From: Rapana venosa
Taxonomy: Eukaryota; Mollusca; Gastropoda; Neogastropoda; Muricidae
Assembly: GCA_028751875.1 (NCBI GenBank)
Contig: CM054157.1
Coordinates: forward strand, 1,393,973-1,457,972
Reading direction: 5' to 3'
Length of the DNA stretch: 64,000 nt
The notes under the pieces are model-generated. The model was not told the origin of the DNA, made no database searches, and was given only the letters and a program-made list of their open reading frames with translations. This document shows positions 1-37,454 of this stretch, one piece after another. How positions within the stretch are numbered: the stretch's first letter is position 1; the number at the start of each line of letters is the position of its first letter. The translations under genes were made by a program, and so were the position numbers.

Positions 1-210
1 AATGCATGCACGCACTTGTGCACGCACACTTACACACTTTCTCCCTCCTTTATGCAAACACACACACACACACCTGCACACACACATGCACACACACATG
101 CACACACACACACACACACGCACACACATTCACACACATGTGCACACACACACACACACATTAACACACATGCGCACACGCACACACACACACACACACA
201 CACGCGCAAG
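1..210. repeat. CA/TG-rich microsatellite, intron end of VPS53
   Basis: This is an almost uninterrupted CA-rich tract with interspersed ATG and GCG steps. It lies directly before the first recognisable VPS53 exon, so it is the 3' end of an intron. No ordinary pyrimidine tract is visible before the acceptor. The open frames across it are low-complexity His/Thr artefacts. Confidence 0.85.
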
Positions 211-21850
<21,640 letters not shown>

Positions 21851-22228
21851 ACGCTTGTGATAGGATGGTTAGGTTTTTTGTTGTTGTGTCATTTGAGACC
21901 TGATAATATTTCTTTCTTGCTTGCTCTTTTGTTGTGATTTCTTCTTGTCTTTGTATTTGTTGGTCTATTGTTTTTCTTTTCTTTCTTTTTTTTGTGATAG
22001 GCTTTTATCTTCTTCTTTTTTTAAAATAATGTAATGTGGAGTTTAAAACTGAATGGCATATCATTACCTTTATATGGGGGTGGGGGAGGTATTTAAGTTT
22101 TTCTATTTTGACCAAAAATATTTTCTCTCAAAAAAGAAGCATCTTGAACATAATCATTAATTTAAAGGTTGCCTGCCCAAATGAGCTCTCTCTCTCTCTG
22201 TCTCTGTTCAGTAGTTGTATAGTTCTCT
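21851..22228 (+). other. VPS53 3' UTR and flank
   Basis: T-rich sequence after the stop. No canonical AATAAA is seen here; the first good one is at about 23005, beyond two minisatellites. The true 3' end is therefore unclear. Confidence 0.5.
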
Positions 22229-22229
22229 T

Positions 22230-22800
22230 TTTTGTTTAGTAATTATATAGAGATAACTCTCTGTTTAGTAATTATATAGAGATAACTTTCTCTGTTTAGT
22301 AATCATATAGAGATAACTCTTTCTCTGTTTAGTAATCATATAGAGATAACTCTTTCTCTGTTTATTAATTATGTAGAGATAACTCTTTCTTTGTTTAGTA
22401 ATTATGTAGAGATAACTCTCTGTTTAGTAATTATGTAGAGATAACTCTTTCTCTGTTTAGTAATTATATAGAGATAACTCTTTCTGTGTTAGTAATTATA
22501 TAGAGATAACTCTTTCTCTGTTTAGTAATTATATAGATATAACTCTCTCTCTGTTTAGTAATTATATAGAGATAACTCTTTCTCTGTTTAGTAATTATCT
22601 AGAGATAACTTTCTCTGTTTAGTAATTATATAGAGATAACTCTTTCTCTGTTTAGTAATTATATAGAGATAACTCTTTCTCTGTTTAGTAATTATATGGA
22701 GATAACTCTTTCTCTGTTTAGTAATTATATGGAGATAACTCTTTCTCTGTTTAGTAATTATATAGAGATAACTCTTTCTCTGTTTAGTAATTATAAAGGT
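22230..22800. repeat. 33-bp minisatellite, about 17 units
   Basis: Units of AGTAATTATATAGAGATAAC plus TCTTTCTCTGTTT, with minor length variants (shortened CTCTCTG forms) and A/G changes. It lies 380 bp after the VPS53 stop and may be in the 3' UTR. Confidence 0.93.
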
Positions 22801-23068
22801 ATAAAATGACTGTGTAGTGGTGACAGAGTGATAACTCTTTTAGTAGTAGCTTATAGCAGAGTGTTCCCTGTTTTGTAATCATACCTAAGTGGTAGGGGGT
22901 TGGCAACCCTTGATTGCTTATGGTTGAAGATAACTGGGGGTGGGTGGGGGGGGGGGTATTTCTGTTTTTTATTGTGCAATGGTTGTTTTCTGATGGCCTG
23001 TGGAATAAAAACAGATGAGTAGGGAGTTGAAGTTCAGTGCTGTGTGGATCTTATTCATAGACGACATG

Positions 23069-23466
23069 TTTGGGGAAATGTAATGGTGAAGATAGGAAGA
23101 GGCCTGTGGCAAAGTATAGGTTGGGGAAATGTAATGGTGAAGATGGGAAGAGGCCTGTGGCAAAGTATAGGTTGGGGAAATGTAATGGTGAAGAGGTCTG
23201 TGGCAAAGTATAGTTTGGGGAAATGTGATGGTGAAGATGGGAAGAGGTGTGTGGCAAAGTATAGTTTGGGGAAATGTGATGGTGAAGATGGGAAGAGGTG
23301 TGTGGCAAAGTATAGTTTGGGGAAATGTGATGGTGAAGATGGGAAGAGGTGTGTGGCAAAGTATAGTTTGGGGAAATGTGATGGTGAAGATGGGAAGGAG
23401 GTCTGTGGCAAAGTATAGGTTGGGGAAATGTGATGGTGAAGATGGGAAGAGGTGTGTGGCAAAGTA
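23069..23466. repeat. 50-bp minisatellite, about 8 units
   Basis: Units of TTGGGGAAATGTGATGGTGA, AGATGGGAAG, then AGGTGTGTGGCAAAGTATAG, 50 bp in the standard form; one unit is shortened. It is open in several frames on both strands because few stops occur. Confidence 0.93.
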
Positions 23467-24274
23467 CAAGTATTGCAGGAGGAGGAGGAGGGGCAGTGCA
23501 ATGACCACCAGATGTGTGATGGGTATGTCCGCTGCCAGTTGTCAGGTCTTACACTACTGCTGATGGACTCATTGGTGTGTGTGTGTGTGTTAGTGTGTGT
23601 ATGCTTGTGTGTTTGTGTACTTTTGTGTGTTTTTGTATGTGTGTGTGTGTGCGCGCGTGCATGCCCAGATATGTGTATACATATCTCAGAATTTTGTGTA
23701 AGTATGCAGATATGTGTGTGTGTGTGTGGATCTATCCAGATTTGTGTGCACATTTGCATGCATAGCGAAGTTTGTGTTTAAATTATGTAAATGTGATATT
23801 TAAAAAGTAACGGAAGCGTTCGGACATTCCATACTGAGTGGAGCGGGTCTTCTGATTTATCCACATTGTACAGTCAGTTCTCTGTCTATCACTGTCTGCA
23901 CTATGTATGTATCTCATGTTCTCCAATTTGCTCAGTAAGTACAACCACTGAGCTTAGCTTGTTTTCCTTGTTAAAAGAGAGAAAAAAGATGCTTGTTTTT
24001 GTGTGTGTGTAGGTGGGGAGAGATTGCCAGTTTTTGTTTTAGTTGAGCTCAAGTTGATTCCATGTTTGAGGTTGTGGTTTTTCTGTCAGCTTGTCTGAAT
24101 CAGATCAAATCTTGTATCTGGCCCTGCAATTATGCTAATGGAGATTTTTTGTCCGCTTTGCAAATCATTCATTCTTTCATTCGTATGCCCAGCCATCAGA
24201 CTTTTCAGTTATTGATGCAAGCAAAATCCCAAAGATTTAAAATGTCGTTACGCTTTGAAATGTTAAGTTGAGAT
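23467..24274. other. Intergenic, TG repeat only
   Basis: It contains a TG-rich stretch (23570-23740). No gene or clear mobile element is seen. Confidence 0.5.
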
Positions 24275-24500
24275 TGTCTTCCACCATGACAAGCTCCCAG
24301 CATAACACCCTGTACTCGCCATTGAAAAAAACAACTTCTAGATTTGGAGAATAGCTGCTTATGTAGTAAGATACTTCAAAACAACTATCCACACAAACTT
24401 CTCATCCAGTGTGTACTTACGGTCTCACAGTGATTCCCAGGTGTGGGGAGTGAGACAGAGTGCATATTCTGGGTGACCCCCAGGGTGCTTAAAGTACCTT
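24275..24500 (+). repeat. Dispersed repeat H, long copy
   Basis: It contains CACCATGACAAGCTCCCAGC, CTTCTCATCCAGTGTGTACTT-like sequence and ATTCTGGGTGACCCCCAGGG. About 225 bp is shared with 44735-44985. Coding sequence is absent. Confidence 0.75.
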
Positions 24501-25265
24501 TTTTTTTAAAATAGATTTTTGGTTTAATCAACTCGCCTGTATTTCATGTTGGCAGATATGCCCAGCTTTCATATTTGTTGAGAATCATAGTGTTGGCAGT
24601 ACTTGTCAGGCTGACTCATTGGAAACATACTTGATGATTTATTAATTTTAGATTTGTTTGTCTGGTCATCAAGTGAGGATGGCTTGTATAGACATTACAT
24701 TAGGCACACAAAACAATCTTTAAAATAATGATTTTAGAAATATGAGTAGATAAAGAAGGTTATTAAGAAAAGCTGTTAACCTTTTCTTTGCCAAGGAAAT
24801 AGGATTTAAGTAAAACCAATCGTCCAGGTAATGCGTATACTTTTCAAACACTTTCTTTTAATAACCTCCCATAAAAGTTGATATTTTCTGAAAGACAAAT
24901 CAGTAAAGAATATGCAAAGTAAAGTTGCAACTTTTTAATTTTCCAAATCAAATAGGAGACTTGGTCAACTCTGGATTGTTAGGTGACAATCGCTGTGACA
25001 GTGAGTTGTATGCAGTGGCTCCAACAAGTTATCTTGTCACTGTAACTGCCAAGAGGTTGAATTTATCTACTGATTATTTGCATGTTAGTTTAGCCAACTA
25101 CCTTTTTCTTATACTCAGACATCAATTGCATGGAAGACACACAAAGGTGCTCCAAGGTGTATCATTTATGGAGATATTCCTCTATCGTGATTCGTATGTT
25201 CGTAGTATGGGTGAAATTTATGTATGGCTGAATTCAGCACATGTTGAAATAGCAGCAGATTTATG
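24501..25265. other. Intergenic, unrecognised
   Basis: AT-rich. A 117-codon frame at 24925-25278 has no recognised family and no neighbouring promoter or splice support, so I do not call it a gene. Confidence 0.4.
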
Positions 25266-25690
25266 TCACGATTGGTAGGGTGGCCTAGTGGTTAGAGCAT
25301 TTCGCTCACAGTTTGACAGCCTGGGATCAAACCTGGGTTCAAGCCACCGCCAAGACGCCTGTTCAATGGAACTTTTCCCCTGGAGTTAACATCATCAGCA
25401 CTGACTCCACTTCCCCCAGAGTTCTTTGGAGGAGACTGTATTTCGAGGCCCTGTGTGCAAACACACATTAAAACCCTGTTCTGCCTTTCAGAAGAGTAGA
25501 CCATTCATGCTGGTAAGAATAAATGGCAAAAGATATACCATGAAAACGCATGCACACCGATGTCATGTTTAAATACCATCTCCAAAGTCAGAATGCTGCT
25601 ACCTCGTTGGCCACATACGCAAAAACCTTGTCATTGGTGAATCTGAGCTCTCTCTGAGGAATGGAAGAAAACATAAAATTTTTATGATTA
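25266..25690 (+). mobile_element. SINE-1, full length, tail type b
   Basis: The head GGTGGCCTAGTGGTTAGAGC and a box-B-like GGTTCAAGCC are followed by the body (GTTCTGCCTTTCAGAAGAGT). Tail b follows (AAAGTCAGAATGCTGCTACC, CATTGGTGAATCTGAGCTC, GAGGAATGG). It shows tail b directly joined to the SINE-1 body. Confidence 0.8.
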
Positions 25691-26999
25691 AGTTTTACTC
25701 TAAAGAATGGCTGATGATGGGTTGTGTGCTTAATGCTGGTTTTTTTTAGAAATGTAACTGCTGTTTTTAGTCATGTTGTTTCTGTTTCAGGGTGTGGGAA
25801 ATATAGATGGTGATATATCACTTTTATCATAAAGAATATACACTGATATAGTGAGTAAAAAACAACATTTTTTTCAAAAAACACACCGGTACAGTGACTG
25901 TTGTAATTGTTTCGTGTGTCCCACCCATTAAAGGTTAAACAGCAAACAAACAAAACCAGATCATTCCAAAGAAAAAAGCTCTTCAAATGTGTTCTGAAGA
26001 CATTTTTCTTGTAACTGCAAAGAAAAATTTCATAATGTTGGTCCTATAAGTCCTGACAGTATATCACTTCACAGGCCTCAGACCCACACACACACAAACA
26101 CTCGCACACACACGCACACACACACACACACACAGCTATGTATGATCCAAGTTTTATAAAAGATATTTAAGTTTTTTATAAAAGATATTTAAGTTATCCT
26201 GTTTTTATCATAGCTAAAAATGTCTCTAAAGCTGCAAGATTTTACCACATCCATGGGAACAGACAAATTACATGGCATGGTGGCACAGTAGCATTTATCA
26301 AAGGTCTTAAAAGTTATTTCCACCTCCATCCATGATGATGTGCCACCATATTGAACAGTTGCAGAAATAGCTATTATATTGTATGCATCACCAGTTGTCA
26401 TTTTTGCTGATGGCCATATTGGGACATTTGTATGCAAAGATGATGGTTTGTGAAATAAGTTATTGCTATGTTGACCATATCTGTGCATGTCTTGTACATT
26501 ACTGGGATGATATTGGTTATTATCGACTGAATAAATTCATGCATATTGTACATGCATGTTCTGCTTTTTGTGTGTTTGTTTTGTATGTGAGGGTTGGTTT
26601 GTGATCTGTGTGTGTGTGTAAGAGAGTGAGAGAGAGAGAAACTCAAATATTGAGGGTAATTGGATAAGCCAAAGGCTTCTTCTTTATACCAGGCCCTTGA
26701 GCTTGGGGGGGGGGGGGGAATTCAAGAAGAAGAAACAAAGAAGCCAAACAAACACGATTGAATCAGTAGAGAGAGAGAGAATAGTAATACAAATATGAAC
26801 AATGTATTCACACATGAGCGTGAAGGGTTTAACCAGAGAAAGAGGGTGTATGTATGTTGTCTCACCAGATTTATAAGGTTTTTTTTTTAATTGAAGAACA
26901 AACTAAGAAAAGCAACAGCAAAATCAAGGAAACAAATAAAATCCATGGTAGTATGGGTTCAGTTCTATTGTATCCATTGCTGCTGTCGACAGTAGGAGC
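25691..26999. other. Intergenic, microsatellites only
   Basis: It holds a CA run at 26083-26135 and a G run at 26704-26719. No gene or assigned mobile element is seen. Confidence 0.5.
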
Positions 27000-27659
27000 T
27001 CCATGTAATGACTTACGCCTCTTGGTTCCTTGGGGAACATAGGGCTGCAAGAACACCCCTCCAACGAACTCGGTTTTGGGAGATCCTTTTCAGCTCAGCC
27101 CATGTCATTCCGGCTGCCTTCGTTTCTTCATCAACACTTCTGCGCCAGGTCTGCTTTGGTCAACCCAACTTTCCGCTTCCCTTGTGGATTCCAGTCAAGG
27201 GCCTGTCTGGTGACATTTGACGCAGGCTTGCAGAGTGTATGGCCGATCCATCCCCACTTCCTTTGTTTAATAATGGACTTGATTGGGGTTTGTCTGGTCC
27301 TGTTCCACAGTTGTTTGTTGGATATGACTTCCGGCCACCTGATGTTTGGGATGTTCCTGAGGCATTTGTTGGTAAAAGACTGGAGTTTGTGGGTGTTGGT
27401 TTTTGTTACCCGCCAGGTTTCTGAGCCATAAAGTAGGACCGATTTGACATTGGTGTTGTAGATCCGAATCTTGTTTTGAAATGAGAGGGCTGTTGATCTC
27501 CAAATTGGCCGAAGGGTGTTGAAGGCGTGACGGGCTTTGTTGATTCGGCACTTGATGTCTTCATCTGTTCCCCCATCTTTACTGACGACACTGCCCAGGT
27601 AAATAAACTTGCTGACTTCCTTGATTGTTTCTTGCTGCAGTCGCACTGGGTCATGTGTT
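27000..27659 (-). mobile_element. LINE-4, 3' part (RT C-terminus)
   Basis: On the minus strand it encodes EVSKFIYLGSVVSKDGGTDE, SVLLYGSETWRVTKTNTHKL and a Trp-rich end (QRKWGWIGHTL), typical of the C-terminal region of non-LTR reverse transcriptases. It is separated from the rest of LINE-4 by an insertion at 27660-28531. The left end (about 27000) is estimated. Confidence 0.82.
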
Positions 27660-28531
27660 GTTGGGTTTTTTTTTGGTTTTTTTTGCTGCCTCATCTTCTG
27701 ACGACCCCTGTCCTACTGTTCCCATGCCGCTCATTCCAATCTCCCCGCCACAACCACACCCAGATTTGTTATGTCTCATCCTCAGGGTCGGAAGTCCACA
27801 GGGAGCCCATCACTATCAGGCCGCCGTGGGGCCACCAGCCAGAGGGGCCCTGCACTGCTGCTGGGTCACTTTGGTGGTGTTCAGTGATGCCTGTTCTGAG
27901 CTAACATACGCAGGACACCACCTACTAAGCCCCCTACTAACGACAGTATTAGCTCAGTTGCGGAGCCAGACTGAGTGAGTTGCCCACCCCAGGTGGCAAC
28001 CACCACAACGTCCCTCCAACGACCGTCCCCCGCGAACCTCCAACCCCAAAGGCTTTGACACAAACTCACCACAGGCACAGAAGTGTATGGGCAAACCGAA
28101 TCTGAGGTCTTCATGAGACCAGAGAAACCGGGACCACCGAATCAGAGGCCTTTTTTTTTTTAATGCATGATGATCAATGACAATGAGGATGACGTAATGA
28201 TGCTGCTGTGGAAGTGCATATGCTTTGAGACTACTTGACAGGGTTGTACTCTATGCTTACTATCATAATATATCCCGGCGTCAACCGGGCCCGAGAGATA
28301 CAGACACCTGCAGTGTTGGTCAGGTAATTTGAGCAACACTCTCAAACTCGCATCCGTTAAGTGGATGAAGCTCGACTGTGTGGTCCCAGTCTTCCCACTG
28401 AGCCCACAACACACTCACTCTGGGTAGGAGCCGGCCGGAGTCCGAAAAATCCCTATGACTCTTATGGGAATCGAACCCGCGACCTTCCAGTTCGTAACCC
28501 AAGGCGCTAACCACTGCGCCATGGCGGCTGG
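27660..28531 (-). mobile_element. Composite SINE-like insertion inside LINE-4
   Basis: It is flanked by TGGGTCATGTGTT at 27647-27659 and 28532-28544, a 13-bp target-site duplication. Read on the minus strand it starts with a tRNA-like head (GGCGCAGTGGTTAGCGCC, then GGTTCGATTCCC near 28470) and ends in A-rich sequence near 27690. An internal A-run at about 28151-28162 suggests two joined units. At 872 bp it is long for a SINE. Confidence 0.75.
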
Positions 28532-28544
28532 TGGGTCATGTGTT

Positions 28545-30022
28545 TTGTTGTTCACCCTCATGACCTCCGTCTTCCCGATGTTGATTTGGAGGCCAGTCTT
28601 TTCAGCTTCTTCAGCAACACGACAAAGCTTCTCTTGTGCGTCTTGTTGCCTGTGGGAGAGAAGGCTGATGTTGTCTGCGAAGTCCAGGTCTTCCAGCTGC
28701 TTCATGAGGGTCCACTGTATGCCGGTTCTCCTGCCTGCTGTGGCCTGCCGCATTATCCAGTCAACCACCAACAGGAAGATGGTTGGCGACAACAGACAGC
28801 CCTGACGAACACCGGTCTGTACGGAGAAGGGTTCCGTCAGTTTCCCATCATGGATGACTTGACAGGTGGCATCTTCATATAGCTGCTGGATGATGGTGAT
28901 GAACTTTGGTGGAAAGCCATAGTGATGCATCAGTTTCCAAATGACATCTCTGTCGACGCTGTCAAATGCCTTCTGGAAGTCGACAAAGACTGAATATAGG
29001 GGGGTCTGCCACTCCAGGGACTACTCAATGATGATGCGCATTGTGGCGATTTGGTCTGTGCATAATCTGTCTTCCCTAAAGCCTGCCTGTTCATCCCAAA
29101 GTGTCTTGTTCAGTGTTGTCTTCAGTCTGTCTAGCATGATCCTTGTCAGCACTTTCCCTGGGATGGACAGTAGCATGATTCCTCTCCAGTTGTTGCAGGA
29201 GGACAGGTCCCCTTTCTTTGGCAGCTTTACGAGATGGCCTTTCTTCCAGTCTTCTGGTACACGCTCTTGCTCCCAGATCTTGATTAGGAGTGGGTATAAC
29301 ACCTCAGTGGAAGTTTGGATGTCTGCCTTCAGTGCTTCAGGTGGTATACCGTCTGGGCCTGCTGATTTGAGTGAGTTGATGGCTTTGGTGATCTCAATCT
29401 TGGTAGGGGGGCCGGTGTTGATGCCAAGGATTTCAGTAGGTGGGGAGGGGGGGGATGTCTGGCGGAACGGGTGGTGCAGGTCTGTTGAGCGTTTCTTTGA
29501 AGTGTTCTGCCCATCTTGCTCTCTGGTCCTCCTCACCTGGAATGGTATTGCCATTGTTATCTTTGACAGGGCAGCTAGGTTTGCTGTTTTTTCCTGAGAG
29601 AGTTCTCGTGATCTCGTACAGTCTCTTCATATTTCTTTGGCCTGCTGCAGTCTCTGCTTCCTGAGTCAGCTCCTCAATGAAATTTGTCCCAGTAGCATAC
29701 TTGCAGTTCCTGCTTCTTTTCTTGATCTTGTGTTCGGTTGATCTGATCTTTCAGCTGTTTTCTCTCGGTGATCAGTGCCCATGTTTCTGTTGTCAGCCAC
29801 TCCTTGTATTTTCTTGTTTTCTTTCCCAGTACTGTTTGCCATGCTGTCTTCCAGGTCTCACGCAGACTCTGCCATTGCTCTTCAACTGTTTCCTCTGGCA
29901 GCTGGGAAAGTACACTGAAGTTGTTCCTCAGTTCGAGCCTGAATTCCTCTATTTTTTCTCTTTCCTTCAGGCTTTGCACGTTGAACTTGTGTGATGGTCT
30001 TCCTGCCCGGTCGATGTAGGCT
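28545..30022 (-). mobile_element. LINE-4, 5' part (RT core)
   Basis: The minus-strand frames encode in order: a Lys/Gln-rich linker (29674-30045), a SGKNSKPSCPVKDNNGNTIP segment, then RT blocks AINSLKSAGPDGIPPEALKA, LPKKGDLSSCNNWRGIMLLS and DEQAGFRE, and after a stop VQTGVRQGCLLSPTIFLLVV and the catalytic box LDFADNISLLSH. The last has Asn where the second Asp of the ADD motif is expected. Stops and frame changes also show a dead copy. No endonuclease part is seen. It ends near a SINE-1 copy at 30030. Confidence 0.85.
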
Positions 30023-30029
30023 TTGATGC

Positions 30030-30185
30030 AGAACATCTTGCGCACACATTAAAACCCTTTCCGCTTTTTGGATGATTAGGCCGGTGGGAACGGACGACAA
30101 AATTTACAAAACTGCATGCACACGGGCACTGGATGTAAAAAAGTACAGGAGTGCTTATTCCACTATCCTCAAAATAAAAGAATTA
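30030..30185 (+). mobile_element. SINE-1 3' half, tail type a
   Basis: It contains AACATCTTGCGCACACATTA, AGGCCGGTGGGAACGGACGA and the GCTTATTCCACTATCCTC tail, followed by CA repeats. Confidence 0.78.
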
Positions 30186-30365
30186 AAAAAACACACACAC
30201 AGACACACACACACGCACGAAGACATGCACACTCACACACACTCACTACACTTATTCACTCACACACACACGCGCGCGCGCGCGTACGCCTATGCACATA
30301 CGCGCTTACAAACACACACATGCGCGTGTGCACGCACTCACGCACGCACACACACACTTGTTTTT
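30186..30365. repeat. CA/CG microsatellite
   Basis: CA repeats with a CGCGCG stretch near 30271, the most CpG-rich point of this intergenic segment. Confidence 0.9.
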
Positions 30366-30631
30366 TTTTAAAAAAAAAGGGGGGGGGAAGCCCTTTGATA
30401 TGCATTACTCCTATCGTCTATTGACCATAACTATTGCATTTTTTCCACCTTATGACTTTTATGGGATACCTAAGGCCAAAATTTGGGAAAGGAGAGGGGC
30501 AGAAGTGGAAAGGTGGGGCTGGTAATTGGCTAATGAGAAAATGTAATTAATACGGAAGCAATCACTACCATAAACAGCTTCATGAATGCATATGAACATA
30601 TTCATTAAAAAACCCAACAAACTTCTGTTAT

Positions 30632-30735
30632 ATTGATGATAATGAATTAAGCACTCGGGTACTTTCTTACACCTAGTCCCCGTGTGTATGCGGTTTTGGA
30701 AATGTCATCTGTTCCCACCGGCCCAAAATGTCTAT
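30632..30735 (-). mobile_element. SINE-1 tail fragment, minus
   Basis: It contains GATAATGAATTAAGCACTCG and TCATCTGTTCCCACCGGCCC. It is a 3' fragment in minus orientation. Confidence 0.7.
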
Positions 30736-31173
30736 TTTCTGCCTTCTTGGTCCATTCTCCTGCCTTTTCTTTCTCCAGAAAGAGAAAAAGACAACAATTC
30801 TCAACCACAGGAAATCGAATGCCCCGGCCTGACTTGTCAGGCTATTAACAAGATTCAAGATTTTATTTCAAGAAAAAACCCCAAGGGGTACATGAAATTT
30901 AACAAAACCACAACTTGCGGATGTGGGCATGTGAAAAATACTCACAACACAAAATCGCTCCAAAATGAAGAGCACAAATTATGGACATGAAAAGTGAAAG
31001 AGCATTTACAATACAGGAAAGGTATGATAAATCAACATGTTTGGATACATGTATCAACAATCAATTTCACACGCTCTCTCACTCACGTCACGTGCGAACA
31101 TCTACCACAAAGAAGAAAAGTTCCTTCACTATACGCAATATTCTTCATTCATTTCTCAAGAGTTTAAAGTACA

Positions 31174-31400
31174 GACAGGAGCAGGATAGCCTAGTGGTTA
31201 GAGCATTGAGCTTGTGATCCGACAGCCGGAATCGAGCCACCACTGAGGCACCTCTTCAAGGGGAGTTTTACCCCAGATTTAACACCAGTACCATCAACAC
31301 TCCCCTCCCTCCCTTCCCTCGAAAGTCCTTCGGATGAGACCGCAAATCGAGATCCAGAGTGCCAACCATGCAGAACAATTTATGCAGATGTTAAAACCCG
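31174..31400 (+). mobile_element. SINE-1 head and body, no tail
   Basis: The head GGATAGCCTAGTGGTTAGAG is followed by GAGCTTGTGATCCGACAGCC, then AAGTCCTTCGGATGAGACCG. It stops after ATGTTAAAACCCG. It gives the clearest view of the box A region. Confidence 0.75.
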
Positions 31401-31589
31401 TAGTGCAATGCACTTTAACTCCAATGACAGACAACAATCAATGCTTTCTGAGCATCCAGGAAGAAATGTGGAGCTGATGACATTTTCACGTAGGGGGTGG
31501 CAGGAAGACGACCAACAGAGCTGAATTAAAGAGAGGGAAAGAAAACAAGGAATTTCTACCTCATACAATGCGGGCTGGCACGTGCGTGC

Positions 31590-31620
31590 GCGCACGCGCG
31601 CGCGCGCATACACACACACA
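31590..31620. repeat. CG/CA microsatellite
   Basis: GCGCGCAC and CACACA run at the 5' junction of the RNase H LINE copy. Confidence 0.8.
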
Positions 31621-32202
31621 TATTGGCTTTTCCTGGAATGATGATATAATTCATTTATTATCTTCTGATGATATTAGATGCCATAATTCACAAGCATATA
31701 GAAATGTTGCATCACTTATCTACAGGTTTAAACTCAATGCTTGCAGATCTAAATTTTCAAAATCAGCACCGTGTATCTGTGGCGAAACTATTACCAATGC
31801 TCACGTTCTTTTGCAATGTCCAGATCTAAAACCCTTTTTACCTGTCTCCCCAGTTCGTTGCTTAGAGCAAATAGGCCTACTTAAAAACACCCCTTTAATG
31901 AAAGTTATTGTATTGTCATTAACTCGTAGTCCTATTATCAGATACCTATAATACATTGTTGTTTATTAAGTTGTAGAAATAGCAAATTGCTGCAAAGTTA
32001 GTGTACAAAGTTAGTGTTTGAGCTGTTATTTCTATCTTTACAGAGTTCTTGTTTAGGCTTTATCTTATTAATATTAATTTTTGTTAATTGCCAATGATTA
32101 GCTATATGCATCTCCCCCTACACACACACACACACAACTTCACACTTTCCTGTCTGATATCACTATTTAGTGGAAGGATGTTAAACTGAAGAACTACTAC
32201 TG
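31617..32202 (+). mobile_element. RNase H LINE, second truncated copy
   Basis: It encodes IGFSWNDDIIHLLSSDD, then CICGETITNAHVLLQCPDL and SPIIRYL to the stop at 31951, nearly the same as the C-terminus of the copy at 5073-6071. The 3' end again is GAAGAACTACTACT. RNase H itself is cut off. It ends against a SINE-1 copy. Confidence 0.85.
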
Positions 32203-32408
32203 CCCACAATGTCCTACTCTTTCGGAAAGCGGTACAGGATTTAACGTGCGCGCAAGATGTTCAGCGTGCGTTCGCACACGGAGCCTTATCCGGACTTTTG
32301 GGGAGAGTGGAGTCTGCACTGATGCTAACTCCAGGGGAAAAATACCCTTGAACGGGATTCGAACCCGGGTCGTCAGATTGCGAGCGCAACATTCTAACAC
32401 ACCCTATA
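32203..32408 (-). mobile_element. SINE-1 head and body, minus
   Basis: It contains CGCGCAAGATGTTCAGCGTG, GAGAGTGGAGTCTGCACTGA and the box-B complement GGGATTCGAACCCGGG (near 32357). The tail is missing. Confidence 0.75.
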
Positions 32409-32449
32409 GACAGACAGACAGACAGACACACACAGACAGACAGACAGAC

Positions 32450-32495
<46 letters not shown>
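32409..32495. repeat. CAGA and CA microsatellite
   Basis: A CAGA repeat followed by a CA repeat, about 80-200 bp before the C22orf39 start codon. Confidence 0.9.
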
Positions 32496-32611
32496 GTGAA
32501 TGGGCCTTCTTAGACTGTGTTGTAAGAGGCACACATCGAAATAATAAAAATGGACCGGGCGGATAATTTGGTCTGGGTACAAAGCAGCGGTGCCTTGCAC
32601 CGGAAAGCAAG
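32496..32611 (+). promoter_or_regulatory. Putative C22orf39 promoter/5' UTR
   Basis: The 116 bp between a CA repeat and the ATG are unique sequence. The start context AAGATGGCCGCC resembles the YY1 box AAGATGGCGGC with one change, a motif common at start sites of housekeeping genes. No TATA box is evident. Promoter function is inferred. Confidence 0.4.
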
Positions 32612-36571
<3,960 letters not shown>

Positions 36572-37134
36572 TGATAGGTTGGCTGTTGTAGTTGGTGGTA
36601 GTATGGTCTTGTGTGCTGAATGTTGAAAGAATGTAGAGAGCAGTTGTAGATAGTGAAATCATCTCTTTTCCTCCTGTGATCCTCACTTGCGAGGAACCAG
36701 CATTCATCATCATCATCATCATCATCATCACCATCATCATCATCAAAGTGTTGTGTGGTTAATGCTGAAATAATGTAAGTTCTGTGATTAGGCAGTAGTG
36801 AACAGGAGACATACTCAAGTTGATTGTATGATGTCATTTAGGATTGTTAAAAGTCAGTGCATTTTGTGATGGATGCGACAGTGTGAGAATGAAGTGGCAA
36901 AGCCTGCAAGAAACAGACTTGTGATTCCCAGACTTCTCCCTTTACTTCTGAAGAGTTGGTGGGCCACTGTGCTGAATTGTGCTTTGGGCATGTTGAACCT
37001 GGCAGAGTCCATCCCTCCTCTGGCTGCACTGTGGATGTTTTCATCATCCATGCTGCTGGTCTGCTTCTCTGTGAAGCATGGGTGGGGTTTTAAAGTTTTG
37101 AAGTGTGCGCAACATGTGCATGCATTCAAATAAA
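36572..37134 (+). other. C22orf39 3' UTR with polyA signal
   Basis: The first canonical AATAAA after the stop is at 37129-37134. An ATC repeat lies at 36704-36745. No other gene overlaps this segment. Confidence 0.6.
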
Positions 37135-37301
37135 GACTTCAGGCTAGTCTCATGACTGTAGGTCAACCTTTTTAAAAAAAAATTTTTTTTTACCAGAGGG
37201 TTGTAATGTGCTGTGATGAAAGATGGATGTGGTGGCAGTGAACAACTCAGGACAGGTTGGTTTGTAGGATATATTTTAGAATTGTCATTGAAAGGCTGTG
37301 G

Positions 37302-37454
37302 AAGACCTAGCATGACCTGGGCTGCCTGTATTGTAGATGATCTTAGAGAAAGGGGCATAAATAAGGAGGAAGCTCAAAACAGAGAGAGATGGAGAAGGCT
37401 CATCAATGTCAAACCTCCCCTGGGAGAAACATGACAAAAAAGAAGAAGAAGAAG
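37302..37454 (+). mobile_element. LINE-2 (GAA tail), 153-bp copy with TSD
   Basis: It encodes only the last codons (DDLRERGINKEEAQNRERWR, NVKPPLGET) and ends in an A-rich and AAGAAGAAG tail. The 15-bp ATTGAAAGGCTGTGG flanks it at 37287-37301 and 37455-37469. Confidence 0.9.

Noticed and set aside
24925..25278. A 117-codon frame without low complexity
   Set aside because: No family recognised, no splice or promoter context, and the length is compatible with chance in 64 kb.
25266..25345. tRNA gene candidates (also at 1957, 10850, 28531, 34799, 58586)
   Set aside because: Box A and box B-like motifs are present but the arms do not fold into a proper cloverleaf by eye, and each is joined to a SINE body.
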